This document shows, piece by piece, positions 17,467 through 25,915 of a DNA stretch of 64,000 nt. The notes below the pieces were generated by a model. The model saw only the letters and a program-made list of their open reading frames with translations, did not search any database and was not told the DNA's origin. This stretch comes from Micavibrio_C sp046294845 (lineage in GTDB: Bacteria > Pseudomonadota > Alphaproteobacteria > Micavibrionales > Micavibrionaceae): the NCBI GenBank assembly GCA_046294845.1, contig JBKBNU010000001.1:868001-932000 (forward strand), in the 5' to 3' direction. The first letter of the stretch is position 1. Each line of letters starts with the position of its first letter. The position numbers were made by a program, and so were the translations under genes.

Positions 17467-17490
17467 AAAGCCCCTGCATGCAGGGGCTTT
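17467..17490. terminator. bidirectional rho-independent terminator after katG
   Basis: AAAGCCCCTGC pairs with GCAGGGGCTTT around a two-base loop, followed by T-rich sequence on both strands. It can end katG on the plus strand and the sulfide operon, whose last gene stops at 17544, on the minus strand. Confidence 0.9.
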
Positions 17491-17543
17491 TTATTATATA
17501 GGGCTATAAATTGTTACAACGGAAAAGGTCCTGAAAGCCAGTT

Positions 17544-17720
17544 CTACTTACTGGTGATCTTGAACGGAACGTAAAGGGGACACCATTTAACAAGACCCGT
17601 TACAAGGGGTATAAAGCCAAGAACGGCAATCCAGCTATGGGTGTATAACCCTAGTATAATAATCAAGCTCCCGATAGCTATACGAAGAGCTCTATCTGTT
17701 TTTCCTACATTACATTTCAT
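17544..17720 (-). CDS. DUF2892 membrane protein
   Basis: 58-residue protein read directly from the sequence: MKCNVGKTDRALRIAIGS, then two hydrophobic segments and a WCPLY motif near the end, the standard layout of DUF2892 (YgaP-like membrane) proteins. The family is common in sulfur and rhodanese operons, and here it is the last gene of such an operon; a related DUF2892 domain is fused to the rhodanese at 19774-20412. Specific function unknown. Confidence 0.85.
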   Translation of the reverse strand: MKCNVGKTDRALRIAIGSLIIILGLYTHSWIAVLGFIPLVTGLVKWCPLYVPFKITSK

Positions 17721-17735
17721 GATAACCCATCCTTA

Positions 17736-18086
17736 TTATGCCGGTGTTTGAGAAAATTGGTCAAAAGCTCTCAGGGCGTCGGCAGCATACATTAAGGAAG
17801 GTCCACCGCCCATATAGATGGCCATGCCCAAAGTTTCGGCTACCTCCTCACGTGAAGCGCCCAAGCGGACCAAAGCCTTGGCGTGATAGCCCAGACAGCC
17901 ATCACAATGGGCTGCTACACCCAAAGCCAAACCAATCATTTCCTTGGTTTTTTCATCCAAAGTCTTTGTTGTGGTTGCGGCTTTGGCCATAGTACTGAAC
18001 CCGGCCATGGTTTCCGGTATCAGCTTGTGGAGCTCTTTGCTATAGGCACCAATATCGCCAATGATTTCTTTATATTCTTTTGTCAT
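17736..18086 (-). CDS. carboxymuconolactone decarboxylase / AhpD-like protein
   Basis: 116 residues of the CMD/AhpD fold. The motif CDGCLGYHAKALVRLGAS gives the CxxC redox pair and downstream His of AhpD-type disulfide reductases, followed by ETLGMAIYMGGGPSLMYAA, typical of the family. Lies in the sulfide operon between the persulfide dioxygenase and DUF2892 genes, so a thiol-redox role in persulfide handling is more likely than aromatic degradation. Confidence 0.88.
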   Translation of the reverse strand: MTKEYKEIIGDIGAYSKELHKLIPETMAGFSTMAKAATTTKTLDEKTKEMIGLALGVAAHCDGCLGYHAKALVRLGASREEVAETLGMAIYMGGGPSLMYAADALRAFDQFSQTPA

Positions 18087-18098
18087 TTGTTTCTCCTC

Positions 18099-18980
18099 TC
18101 AAATTTTGTCTACTGGTATTTTTACGTACTGCACACCCTCTGTGGCTTGCCCGAATGTTCCCCCCCGCAAGTTAACCTGAATCGAGGGTAAAAGGAGCTT
18201 GGGCACCTCCTTGCCATGATCATCCTTGTTGCGTTTGGTAACATATTGTTCTTTGCTGATGCCTTCATGGACACGGATATTGGCTTGTTTTTGTTCGCTG
18301 ATCGTGGCCATGCATTGTGGAGCGCGGCTACCATTCGGGGGATAGTCATGGCCGACATACATTCTGTAATCATCGGGCAAGGCCAGCAATTTGCGCGATG
18401 AGTCATAGGAATCTCCGGCGCTGCCCCCAGGGAAATCGCAACGCCCTGTGCCAACATCGGGCAGGAACATGGAGTCACCCACGAAAACGGCATCACCGAT
18501 AATATAGGTGGTGTCAGCCGGTGTATGACCGGGGGTGTGAATGATTCGTGCTTCGAAAGGGCCTACGGTAAATACTTCATCATCGGCAAAAGTATGGTCA
18601 AATTGATAGCCGTTGGTCGGTGTATCGGCTTCGTTGTGGAAGATGGGTTCCCATGTTTTCAGTACTTTTAGTATATGCTTGCTAATTGCGGTTTTACCGC
18701 CCAGTTTTTCCTTGATATAAGCTGAACCTGTCAGATGGTCGGCATGGATGTGGGTTTCCAATATCCATTCGACGTTCAGGCCTTTCTTGCGGACAAATTC
18801 AATCACGCGATCGGCAGATTCTGTCTGTGTCCGTCCGGAATGGATATCGTAATCAAGAACGCTATCAATCACAGCGCATCTTTTGTCCTCATGCCCATCG
18901 GCATAGACAACATAGCTCCATGTGGCTGTGACGGGATCAAAAAAACCGCGCACATCAGGTTTGGAGATTTCTGGGGTCAT
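18099..18980 (-). CDS. persulfide dioxygenase-like metallo-beta-lactamase protein (ETHE1/Blh type)
   Basis: 293 residues with the MBL metal site THIHADHLTGS and further His/Asp ligands (HTPGHTPADT, VGDSMFLPDVGTGRCDFPGG, YVGHDYPPNG). The last two motifs are characteristic of ETHE1/Blh persulfide dioxygenases, which oxidise glutathione persulfide to sulfite with one non-haem iron. It overlaps the TauE-like exporter gene by four bases (ATGA), which fits export of the sulfite formed. Cytoplasmic: no signal peptide. Confidence 0.9.
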   Translation of the reverse strand: MTPEISKPDVRGFFDPVTATWSYVVYADGHEDKRCAVIDSVLDYDIHSGRTQTESADRVIEFVRKKGLNVEWILETHIHADHLTGSAYIKEKLGGKTAISKHILKVLKTWEPIFHNEADTPTNGYQFDHTFADDEVFTVGPFEARIIHTPGHTPADTTYIIGDAVFVGDSMFLPDVGTGRCDFPGGSAGDSYDSSRKLLALPDDYRMYVGHDYPPNGSRAPQCMATISEQKQANIRVHEGISKEQYVTKRNKDDHGKEVPKLLLPSIQVNLRGGTFGQATEGVQYVKIPVDKI

Positions 18981-19762
18981 AGCGCACCTCCTTGATGCAA
19001 GATAAAGTTATCAATCAGAATAAAAATAGCCATACCGCCTATAATAAAGGCAAAAATCTTCTTGGCGAATGTTTCTGGGATCTTGCTTATAATATATGTA
19101 CCGATAACCATGCCACCCATACCGCCTATGACGAAGGGCACGATTATATGGATGTCGATTGCAGTACCTTTAAGAAAATGGCCGATCACGGCAGAGATTG
19201 ATATCAGGGCAATGCTGGCAAGTGATGTTCCTACAGCCAAATTATAAGGCATAAAGAATACCAGTACGAGCAAGGGGACAATAATAAATCCGCCACCAAC
19301 TCCGAAGAATCCGGCAAGGCAACCAGCAAGACCACCCGCAAAAGCGATAGAGGCCAAGGAAGGGTTGTCTTCAGGTTTTTTTTCTATTGCGGTATCCTTA
19401 GCCTTTGTTGGAGTTATCATTTTTAACGCCACAAGTATCATCAGTACGGCAAAAAGTCCCATCCTGATGCCATCGTTCATTTCATGTGTGAGGCTTACAA
19501 CAACAGGGGATATAATTATTCCCGATAATGAGAAGAGGATTGCAGTCCGCCAGTCAACTTTTCTCTGACGGGTTTGTTTTATGGCCCCAAACGCAGCAAT
19601 CATGGCAACCATAATCAAGGATATGGCCAAAGCTTCTGATATTGGCACATGCGCTCCGTATACCAACAAAGGAATGGCAAGTATGGACCCGCCGCTGCCG
19701 GTCATCCCCAGCGAGAGGCCAACCAACATTCCAAATCCAGCAAGTGCAGGGTCCAGATACAT
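18977..19762 (-). CDS. TauE/SafE-family sulfite exporter
   Basis: 261-residue membrane protein with about eight hydrophobic segments and the two-repeat layout of TauE/SafE (DUF81). Gly-rich GMTGSGGSILAIPLLVYG opens the first repeat and GFFGVGGGFIIVPLLVL the second. Proteins of this family export sulfite or other organosulfur anions. Position between rhodanese and persulfide dioxygenase supports sulfite export. Confidence 0.9.
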   Translation of the reverse strand: MYLDPALAGFGMLVGLSLGMTGSGGSILAIPLLVYGAHVPISEALAISLIMVAMIAAFGAIKQTRQRKVDWRTAILFSLSGIIISPVVVSLTHEMNDGIRMGLFAVLMILVALKMITPTKAKDTAIEKKPEDNPSLASIAFAGGLAGCLAGFFGVGGGFIIVPLLVLVFFMPYNLAVGTSLASIALISISAVIGHFLKGTAIDIHIIVPFVIGGMGGMVIGTYIISKIPETFAKKIFAFIIGGMAIFILIDNFILHQGGAL

Positions 19763-19773
19763 ATTTTTCCTCG

Positions 19774-20412
19774 TTATTGACAGCTTTGACCAATTTTTCC
19801 GGAAGTTGCGCTACAGGCTGTGGCTGTTTTTTGAACTGTTCCCGTTGAGCATTGCTTATTCCATGGAGCTTTGGTCAGGAGCAGGGCCATGCCGCAGCGA
19901 TCTGTGATACCGGCAAAAACCAAGCCGCTTCCGACAAAAAGCGGGATAAGTGTGAATAAAGGATGGACCAGTAGTCCGAACAATGCCCCCGTGGCGGCCA
20001 TCGCACCAGCGACAATTCTAACCTGCCGTTCGAGCGGCAAGGGACCTTTGGGTTTTATTGTGCAGTTGTTGGTGGGGGCATAGTTGCCTTTGATAGCGTG
20101 ACCGCAATCCTCGCAGGCGATAATGCCGCCCTCAATCACTTTAACGGATATGTAATCAGCGGATGCAAATTTTTCGGCTGCTTGTGCTGCTCTTTTGCCG
20201 CTGCGGCAGAGAATGAACACATCTGAATCGTGGTCCAATCCATGGCGCATCATAAAATCATCCGGATTTAACTGGTCAAGCGGGACATGGGTATGACCCA
20301 AGCCTATGTGCTTCTCGTCATGCTCCATTTGGGTACGAACATCCAAAATGATGCCCTGACAGGGATCAATCGCCTTCAGATCGCGGGCTTGTATTGTTGT
20401 AAAATTGGTCAT
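19774..20412 (-). CDS. rhodanese fused to DUF2892 membrane domain
   Basis: 212 residues. The N-terminal rhodanese domain (about 1-105) has the loop FILCRSGKRAAQ with the persulfide-forming Cys. A linker with ACEDCGH follows, then a DUF2892-like region with two hydrophobic segments (about 132-178) and a Cys-containing tail. The layout is that of YgaP-type membrane rhodaneses. It is the first gene of the operon and lies immediately downstream of the palindromic operator region shared with the ArsR-type regulator. Confidence 0.9.
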   Translation of the reverse strand: MTNFTTIQARDLKAIDPCQGIILDVRTQMEHDEKHIGLGHTHVPLDQLNPDDFMMRHGLDHDSDVFILCRSGKRAAQAAEKFASADYISVKVIEGGIIACEDCGHAIKGNYAPTNNCTIKPKGPLPLERQVRIVAGAMAATGALFGLLVHPLFTLIPLFVGSGLVFAGITDRCGMALLLTKAPWNKQCSTGTVQKTATACSATSGKIGQSCQ

Positions 20413-20466
20413 AGCAGCACCTTTTCTTCAAATTTATCTTGTGTTGTACTGTTAGTATGTTATAAT

Positions 20467-20489
20467 AATGTAAATTACATTAATGTAAT
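20467..20489. promoter_or_regulatory. overlapping palindromes, probable BigR/ArsR operator
   Basis: Two overlapping perfect palindromes: AATGTAAATTACATT (20467-20481, one-base centre) and ATTACATTAATGTAAT (20474-20489). They lie between the divergent sulfide operon and the ArsR-type regulator. BigR/SqrR-type regulators bind AT-rich palindromes in this position, so this is probably the shared operator. Confidence 0.7.
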
Positions 20490-20528
20490 ATAAAAGTCAA
20501 GAGAATTTATAAAAAAAAGGAATTGGGG

Positions 20529-20840
20529 ATGTCCCTATCAGGTAAAAAAAGACAGAATCTTGAAAATGCAGTGGGGTTGCTTAAACTTTTATCCCATCCC
20601 GTCAGATTATCTATTTTATGTAATTTGCTGCATAATGGAGAGATGAGTGTTACCGAGATTGTGGAGGCAGAAGAGGGGGCGGCGGGCCAATCCCAAATAT
20701 CCCAATTTCTGGGAAAAATGCGCAGTGAAGGTTTGGTGAGCACGCGTAAAGAAGCGCAAATAGTTTATTATAAAATTTCTTCACCACAGGCAAAGAAGGT
20801 TGTTCAGGCACTTTATGATATTTATTGCGGAAAATGTTAG
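20529..20840 (+). CDS. ArsR-family regulator, BigR/SqrR type
   Basis: 103-residue winged-helix regulator. It keeps the cysteine after the first helices in RLSILCNLL (C31) and a C-terminal cysteine in YCGKC (C100, C103). BigR and SqrR use such a Cys pair to sense persulfides by forming a di- or tetrasulfide. There are no metal-site CxC motifs of classical ArsR. The start at ATG 20529 has AAGGA seven bases upstream. Divergent from the sulfide operon, it probably represses that operon and itself. Confidence 0.88.
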   Translation: MSLSGKKRQNLENAVGLLKLLSHPVRLSILCNLLHNGEMSVTEIVEAEEGAAGQSQISQFLGKMRSEGLVSTRKEAQIVYYKISSPQAKKVVQALYDIYCGKC

Positions 20841-20894
20841 GTGTTTATCTGTCATGCCTGCCGTCGCGTCTGGAGGGCTTAAATTGCTGGCAGA

Positions 20895-20935
20895 ATTATA
20901 AAGGACGCAAAGTTTATATACGCGCCCTTTATAAT
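20895..20935. terminator. hairpin between convergent genes
   Basis: ATTATAAAGG (20895-20904) pairs with CCTTTATAAT (20926-20935), extended inward by CGC/GCG across one mismatch. It lies between the regulator and the acyltransferase gene that converge here. No long T-run follows, so termination is inferred from position. Confidence 0.45.
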
Positions 20936-20952
20936 AGAGGTTATTAGATTTT

Positions 20953-23900
20953 TTATTCAGCTGCCTTTGTTGTTTGTCCTTCGATGAAAGATTTGACGGC
21001 CTGATAATCGGTTTTGCCACTACCCAGTACCGGCATCTTGCCGATATGAAGGACATTGGCTGGAACAGCAAGCGCGGTTATTCCTTGAGCTGAAGCGTAT
21101 TGGGAAAGTTCCTCTCTCCGCGGGTTCTCGCGTGTGGTGAGCAGGGCGAGTTGCTCGCCCTTCCGGGCATCGGGAAAAGAAACCACCGCATTTTGTGTGC
21201 CCGGCCAGACAGTATCGGCCAGCATTTCTACCTGTGCCAGAGAAACCATTTCACCGGCAATCTTGGCGAAACGTTTCGCACGCCCCAGGATCGAGATAAA
21301 GCCATCGGCATCAATTTTGACGATATCGCCTGTATCATGCCATCCCTCTTCCGGTGGTTGTAGAACACCGGGCTTATCTGCCTTATAACAACCAAGCATG
21401 ACATTCGGCCCTTGTACATACAGGCGTCCCCCTTCGGTAACACCCGGCACATCCTCCAGTTTATAATCCATGCCTGGCATCATGCGGCCCACAGAACCGT
21501 CTTTCTGGCACATAACCGAGTTCAAGGCGATAGCGGGAGCGGCTTCCGTTGCTCCATACCCCTCGAGAATACGGGCGCCAAATTTTTTCAGGTAAGTCAT
21601 ACGTGTAGTATCCTTGACTTTTTCGGCGCCTGCAAAAATGTAGCGCATACGATAAAAATCATAGGCGCTTGCCATGCGGGCATATCCTTGCAGGAATGTA
21701 TCCGTGCCAAACATAATAGTAGCATTGGTTGAATAGACCATTTCCGGTACAATCCGGTAATGCAGCGGGCTTGGGTACAGGAAAGTTCTTACGCCTGACA
21801 GCAAGGGTAACAACGTTCCGCCTGTCAATCCGAAAGAATGGAACATCGGCAGGCAATTAAAGACAATATCTTGCTGGTTGAAATCTACGCGTGATGATAA
21901 CTGGACAATATTGCTCATAATATTGCCGTGACTAAGGACAACACCTTTGGGCTCGCCTTCCGATCCTGATGTGAACAGAACGACTGCAGGCTGGTCCGGC
22001 TTAATAGACTGCGCCTTGTGAAGAGAGGCAGGCGATGTCATCAAGCCACTAATCTTGTCGATAATCGAAATACTCTGACGAATATCCTCGAGATAGACAA
22101 CTTTTGTATGTTGTTCCAGTTGCGCGATGACATCTGTCAGCCTTCCGGCCTCGATAAAACGGCGTGATGTCAGGACCGTTTTAATTTCTGCTGTGCGGCA
22201 GGCTGAAATCATGGCGTGGGCACCCGTCGAGAAATTCAGCATGGCCGGTACGCGGCCGAAAGCCTGCAAGGCAAAAAATGTAACGACGGCACCGACGGAA
22301 TTCGGTAACATCAGTCCTACATTTTCCCCTTTTTGGGTCAGCGGTTCTATTTTTCTTCCCAGTACAATTGTACCCAGAACTACTTTTTTGAACTTGGCAG
22401 GCTTACGCTCGATATCTTCGGCAATAATGGCGTTATCACCGTTGACATAGCGTGCCTTAAGAAGAGCCTGATATAGGGTTTGCTCACGGTCACCTGTCAG
22501 GAACATCATTTCTTCCATCAGGTTATAAAGTTGACGACCGGCAGCGGCACGGCGGGCACGGCCTTTAATTGTCGGATCAATTTTAAAGACTTGCGGTTCC
22601 AGAATGGTGATCGTGATTTTAGGAAAGCTTTTTAACGGTACTTTTCCTTTCAGGCGGGCAAAGGGCGTGTGTTGGACGCCGTCCAAACGGACAGGCAGAA
22701 TAACGGCCTCTGCCTTATCCGCAATCATGCCCGGGCCATCGTAAATCTTCATAAGGGCACCTGTTTCTGTCAGACGGCCTTCGGGGAAGATGACAACATG
22801 GCGATCCGCTTCAACTTTGCGGATCAATCCTTTCAATGAAAAAGGGTTTGTGGGGTCAAGCGGGAAGGCATCAACCAGTTTCAGGAAAGGTCTTACCCAT
22901 ATCCAGTTGGCGACAAAGCTGTTAACGGCAAACATGGGGCGTCCAGGCAGGAAAGCTGCCAACAAAGGAGGATCTAGCAGGGATACATGATTGCCGACAA
23001 TGACCGCGCGCTTTCCGGCTTTCTCATAATTTTCCAGGCCGCGGATTTCAACTTTGTACAAGGTCTTGAATAAAGCCTGGAGCAGACTTTTGAACAGGTA
23101 GTCAGGTAAAAGTTTGCAGATATAGATCGCTGCAAAGGCATTGGCGATAGCAAACGACAAAAAGATTTCACGAATTTCCAGTCCGGCAGAGATCAGTAAA
23201 ATTGAAAAGAGTGAGGACATGACCACAAATAGAGCATTTGTGATGGCGCTCCCTGCCATCAGGCGGGCCCTGTGATCGGGTGTGGTCAAATGTTGGATCA
23301 TCGCATTGAGCGGTACAACAAAAAGACCGCCGCAGATTGAGATCAGGCCGATATCGATGGCCACACGCAAGGGGAGATAACCTGGTGTACCGGCACTGGC
23401 GAAATACAAATCGACCGAGAAGGCGGTAATCCCGAGGATGGCCAAGGGAACATACACGGCCTCAATACGTCCATGCAGAAGGCGGTTATTCAGCAAGCCG
23501 CCTGCAGCAATACCTACCGAGAAAATGACCAGCAGTAATGTAAGGACATGCTCGCTGGCCCCCAATGTGTCATGCACATAGTTGGGTAGCTGGGCCAGAA
23601 ACATGCCACCCATAAAATAAAACCAGGCAATCCCCAGAACACACAGCACGATTGTGCGGGAACGGCTGAAGGTATAGCCAAGAATTTCTCTAAGATCGGC
23701 CAAGGGGTTGGGATTGATCCTGACAGAGCGATCAACAGCAGGTGTGGAGGGGATATAGCGGCTGGCGATATACCCAGCTACAGCACACAGAAATAGCAAA
23801 GCGCTTACTAGAATTTTCCCGCCTGCCAATGTAATCAGGCTGGTGCCGAGAATGGTGCCTGTTAAAATGGCGAGGAATGAGCCTGTATTCAAAAGGGCAT

Positions 23901-24339
23901 TACCGCCGATTAATTCGTCATCATTCAGATGCTGCGGCAAAATCGAATATTTGCTGGGGCCGAATAAGGCGGATTGTGTGCCGAGCGCAAACAGGGCGGC
24001 AAATGAGAGTGGCAGAGATCCGCTGATAAGTGCCGCTGCCCCGAGGGCAGCAATCAAAATCTCAAGAAGCTTGATATGACGGATGACTTTATCCTTGGGA
24101 AATTTATCAGCCAGTTGTCCACCCATAGCGGAAAATAGAACGAAGGGTAGAATAAAAAGGCCTGCGGCCAGAGTTGTCATGATCTTGGCATCTTCATTGG
24201 CTTGCGACGCTGTACCGAATAGCAGCAAAACAACAAAAGCATTTTTGAACAAATTGTCATGAAAGGCCCCGAGAAACTGGGTCAGGAAGAGGGGCGTAAA
24301 GCGGCGGCTCTTAAGCAGCATGAATTGGCTGTTTTTCAT
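20953..24339 (-). CDS. aas: LplT-PlsC-acyl-ACP synthetase fusion (lysophospholipid uptake and reacylation)
   Basis: 1128 residues in three parts. About 1-410 is a 12-segment MFS transporter like LplT, which flips lysophospholipid inward. About 425-620 is a PlsC-type acyltransferase with the H-x4-D site in NHVSLLDPP and the downstream FPEGRLT motif. About 650-1120 is an AMP-forming acyl-ACP synthetase with FTSGSEGEPKGVVLSHG and the EGYGATEAAPA motif. In Escherichia coli these activities are on two proteins (LplT and Aas); three-part fusions are known in other proteobacteria. It overlaps the upstream lipase gene by four bases, so phospholipid hydrolysis and repair look co-expressed. Confidence 0.92.
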   Translation of the reverse strand: MKNSQFMLLKSRRFTPLFLTQFLGAFHDNLFKNAFVVLLLFGTASQANEDAKIMTTLAAGLFILPFVLFSAMGGQLADKFPKDKVIRHIKLLEILIAALGAAALISGSLPLSFAALFALGTQSALFGPSKYSILPQHLNDDELIGGNALLNTGSFLAILTGTILGTSLITLAGGKILVSALLFLCAVAGYIASRYIPSTPAVDRSVRINPNPLADLREILGYTFSRSRTIVLCVLGIAWFYFMGGMFLAQLPNYVHDTLGASEHVLTLLLVIFSVGIAAGGLLNNRLLHGRIEAVYVPLAILGITAFSVDLYFASAGTPGYLPLRVAIDIGLISICGGLFVVPLNAMIQHLTTPDHRARLMAGSAITNALFVVMSSLFSILLISAGLEIREIFLSFAIANAFAAIYICKLLPDYLFKSLLQALFKTLYKVEIRGLENYEKAGKRAVIVGNHVSLLDPPLLAAFLPGRPMFAVNSFVANWIWVRPFLKLVDAFPLDPTNPFSLKGLIRKVEADRHVVIFPEGRLTETGALMKIYDGPGMIADKAEAVILPVRLDGVQHTPFARLKGKVPLKSFPKITITILEPQVFKIDPTIKGRARRAAAGRQLYNLMEEMMFLTGDREQTLYQALLKARYVNGDNAIIAEDIERKPAKFKKVVLGTIVLGRKIEPLTQKGENVGLMLPNSVGAVVTFFALQAFGRVPAMLNFSTGAHAMISACRTAEIKTVLTSRRFIEAGRLTDVIAQLEQHTKVVYLEDIRQSISIIDKISGLMTSPASLHKAQSIKPDQPAVVLFTSGSEGEPKGVVLSHGNIMSNIVQLSSRVDFNQQDIVFNCLPMFHSFGLTGGTLLPLLSGVRTFLYPSPLHYRIVPEMVYSTNATIMFGTDTFLQGYARMASAYDFYRMRYIFAGAEKVKDTTRMTYLKKFGARILEGYGATEAAPAIALNSVMCQKDGSVGRMMPGMDYKLEDVPGVTEGGRLYVQGPNVMLGCYKADKPGVLQPPEEGWHDTGDIVKIDADGFISILGRAKRFAKIAGEMVSLAQVEMLADTVWPGTQNAVVSFPDARKGEQLALLTTRENPRREELSQYASAQGITALAVPANVLHIGKMPVLGSGKTDYQAVKSFIEGQTTKAAE

Positions 24340-25025
24340 CGTGAAAATTCCCCTTTCATCAGGAAATGTGCGATATGTTCATGGACTTTTCTATTCCATG
24401 AAATGAAGCTGTGGGTGCTGGATATGACCAGATGGTCTTTCATATCGGGGTGTTGCGTACTCTTGACCGAAACACGTCCATCATGAGGACCCTTGAACAG
24501 AAAATGGGCGATTATATAGGGCCATCCGAGATTACCGGCGATAATACCGAGTTCATAAGGGGCGGCGATAGGACGTTCTGATCGGCAATCGGTTGTCAGC
24601 TCTTGCCCCGCCGGACCAAAGATCCAGCGATAGGGAAGAAAATCACGTAGCAGATCGGCAACCTCGCTACCCCTGATCGGGGGAGCCAGCATCACAACGC
24701 GGCCAATTTTATCCCGAGGCAGACGGTCGCGGGCGTGATACAGATAGTTTTGAACGACCAATCCGCCCATGGAATGGGTGACAAAATGTACTTTCCTTGA
24801 TGTGGACCATACATTGTGGTTGATCATCTGGTAATCAAGATATTGCCCGAGATCAGCCAGAAACATCTGGCGTGACGGATAGGTAATATTGACAATCCGG
24901 TATCCGCGCTTTGATAAGGCCCATTCTATGGGCAGCATATTCAGGCGTGTGTGCCCGATCCCGTGCAGGAGGACAATCGTATCCGGTGTCGAGGTCTGCT
25001 CTTCTTGCGGGGGCATAGTTATCAT
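24336..25025 (-). CDS. lipase-like alpha/beta hydrolase
   Basis: 229 residues with the alpha/beta-hydrolase fold: oxyanion region LLHGIGH near the N-terminus and nucleophile elbow THSMGGLVVQ, in the style of PGAP1/lipase proteins, plus VMLAPPIRGSEVAD. The start at ATG 25025 overlaps the stop of the small secreted peptide (TGATG). Alternatives are TTG 25037 and ATG 25016. It has no signal peptide. The substrate is not known; position before the lysophospholipid reacylation gene suggests a lipid ester. Confidence 0.85.
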   Translation of the reverse strand: MITMPPQEEQTSTPDTIVLLHGIGHTRLNMLPIEWALSKRGYRIVNITYPSRQMFLADLGQYLDYQMINHNVWSTSRKVHFVTHSMGGLVVQNYLYHARDRLPRDKIGRVVMLAPPIRGSEVADLLRDFLPYRWIFGPAGQELTTDCRSERPIAAPYELGIIAGNLGWPYIIAHFLFKGPHDGRVSVKSTQHPDMKDHLVISSTHSFISWNRKVHEHIAHFLMKGEFSR

Positions 25026-25159
25026 CAAAACCACCAATATTCTTCGTCGGCATTTTCATGCGCTATTTGGTCCAGTTCCTGATCCATCAGCGCGTCATAG
25101 GCAATGACCCAGGCTGGTGAAGAAAGCATCAGAAATGAAATTACTAGAAAACTGACCAT
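25025..25159 (-). CDS. 44-residue secreted peptide
   Basis: Short gene read directly: MVSFLVISFLMLSSPAWVIA forms a signal peptide, and the remainder is a short acidic piece ending DEEYWWF. A strong CAGGAG ribosome site precedes ATG 25159, and its TGA overlaps the hydrolase ATG, giving translational coupling. It is the first gene of the lipid operon, next to the repeated TetR operators. No family recognised; the mature peptide would be about 24 residues. Confidence 0.7.
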   Translation of the reverse strand: MVSFLVISFLMLSSPAWVIAYDALMDQELDQIAHENADEEYWWF

Positions 25160-25179
25160 TTATCTCTCCTGAATTATTT

Positions 25180-25252
25180 TGAACGGTGTTCATTATATTT
25201 ATCCTGTCATAATTCTGAACGCTGTGCAATAAAAAAATTGAACATTGTTCAA
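25180..25252. promoter_or_regulatory. three repeated palindromic operators, probable TetR sites
   Basis: Three copies of TGAAC-NNT-GTTCA: TGAACGGTGTTCA at 25180-25192, TGAACGCTGTGCA at 25216-25228 (one mismatch), and TGAACATTGTTCA at 25239-25251, the last extended to TTGAACATTGTTCAA (25238-25252). They fill the gap between the divergent lipid operon and the TetR gene, as expected for a self-regulating repressor. Confidence 0.8.
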
Positions 25253-25288
25253 AATTCGTGTAACTATAGGATAAGAAAGGATATTTCT

Positions 25289-25897
25289 ATGGCCAGACGA
25301 AAAGAACACACCCGTGCAGAATTGGAAGAAATGATGCTGGCAGAGTCGCGCAAGATTATTGGCGAGAGCGGCTTTGAGGGCTTAACCGCCCGTAAACTTG
25401 CCGAAGCCGTGGGTTACACGCCGGGTACGATCTATAACGTGTTCAAATCCATGGATGATCTTTACCTGCAGCTTAACGCGGAGACGTTGGATAGACTCTA
25501 TGATGTCCTTAGCGCGCCCTCCTGCAATAATCCAGAATGCGCACCGCTGCAGAACATGAAATTAATGGCGGCTGATTATAAGGATTTTTGTCAGCAAAAC
25601 AGACCCTATTGGCTGATGCTTTTCGAGCATAAGCTCGCATCCGGACGTCAGGCTCCTGACTGGTTCACTGAAAAAATCGAGAGGCTTTTCCTGCCGTTGG
25701 AAGAGTTGTTGCAGCCTTATTATGCCCCTGTTGCTGACAAGAAACGCAAGATGGCTGCCCGCATTTTATGGTCTTCGGTACACGGATTATGCTTTTTAGA
25801 GCAAACAGGGAAATTCGGACTTGTAAATGATGAGGCTACCATCAACACTATGATGGACTATCTCATTGATAATTTTATAGCTGGCATCAGTGCCTAA
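25289..25897 (+). CDS. TetR-family regulator
   Basis: 202 residues: N-terminal TetR helix-turn-helix (GFEGLTARKLAEAVGYTPGT) and a ligand-binding C-terminal domain with LWSSVHGLCFLE, typical of the WHG subgroup. ATG 25289 is chosen for its AGAAAGGA ribosome site; the open frame from 25238 would run through the operator. Probably represses its own gene and the divergent peptide-lipase-acyltransferase operon. The inducer is unknown; lipid-like molecules are plausible from the targets. Confidence 0.9.
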   Translation: MARRKEHTRAELEEMMLAESRKIIGESGFEGLTARKLAEAVGYTPGTIYNVFKSMDDLYLQLNAETLDRLYDVLSAPSCNNPECAPLQNMKLMAADYKDFCQQNRPYWLMLFEHKLASGRQAPDWFTEKIERLFLPLEELLQPYYAPVADKKRKMAARILWSSVHGLCFLEQTGKFGLVNDEATINTMMDYLIDNFIAGISA

Positions 25898-25915
25898 TAT
25901 CGCGGAGTAATAATT

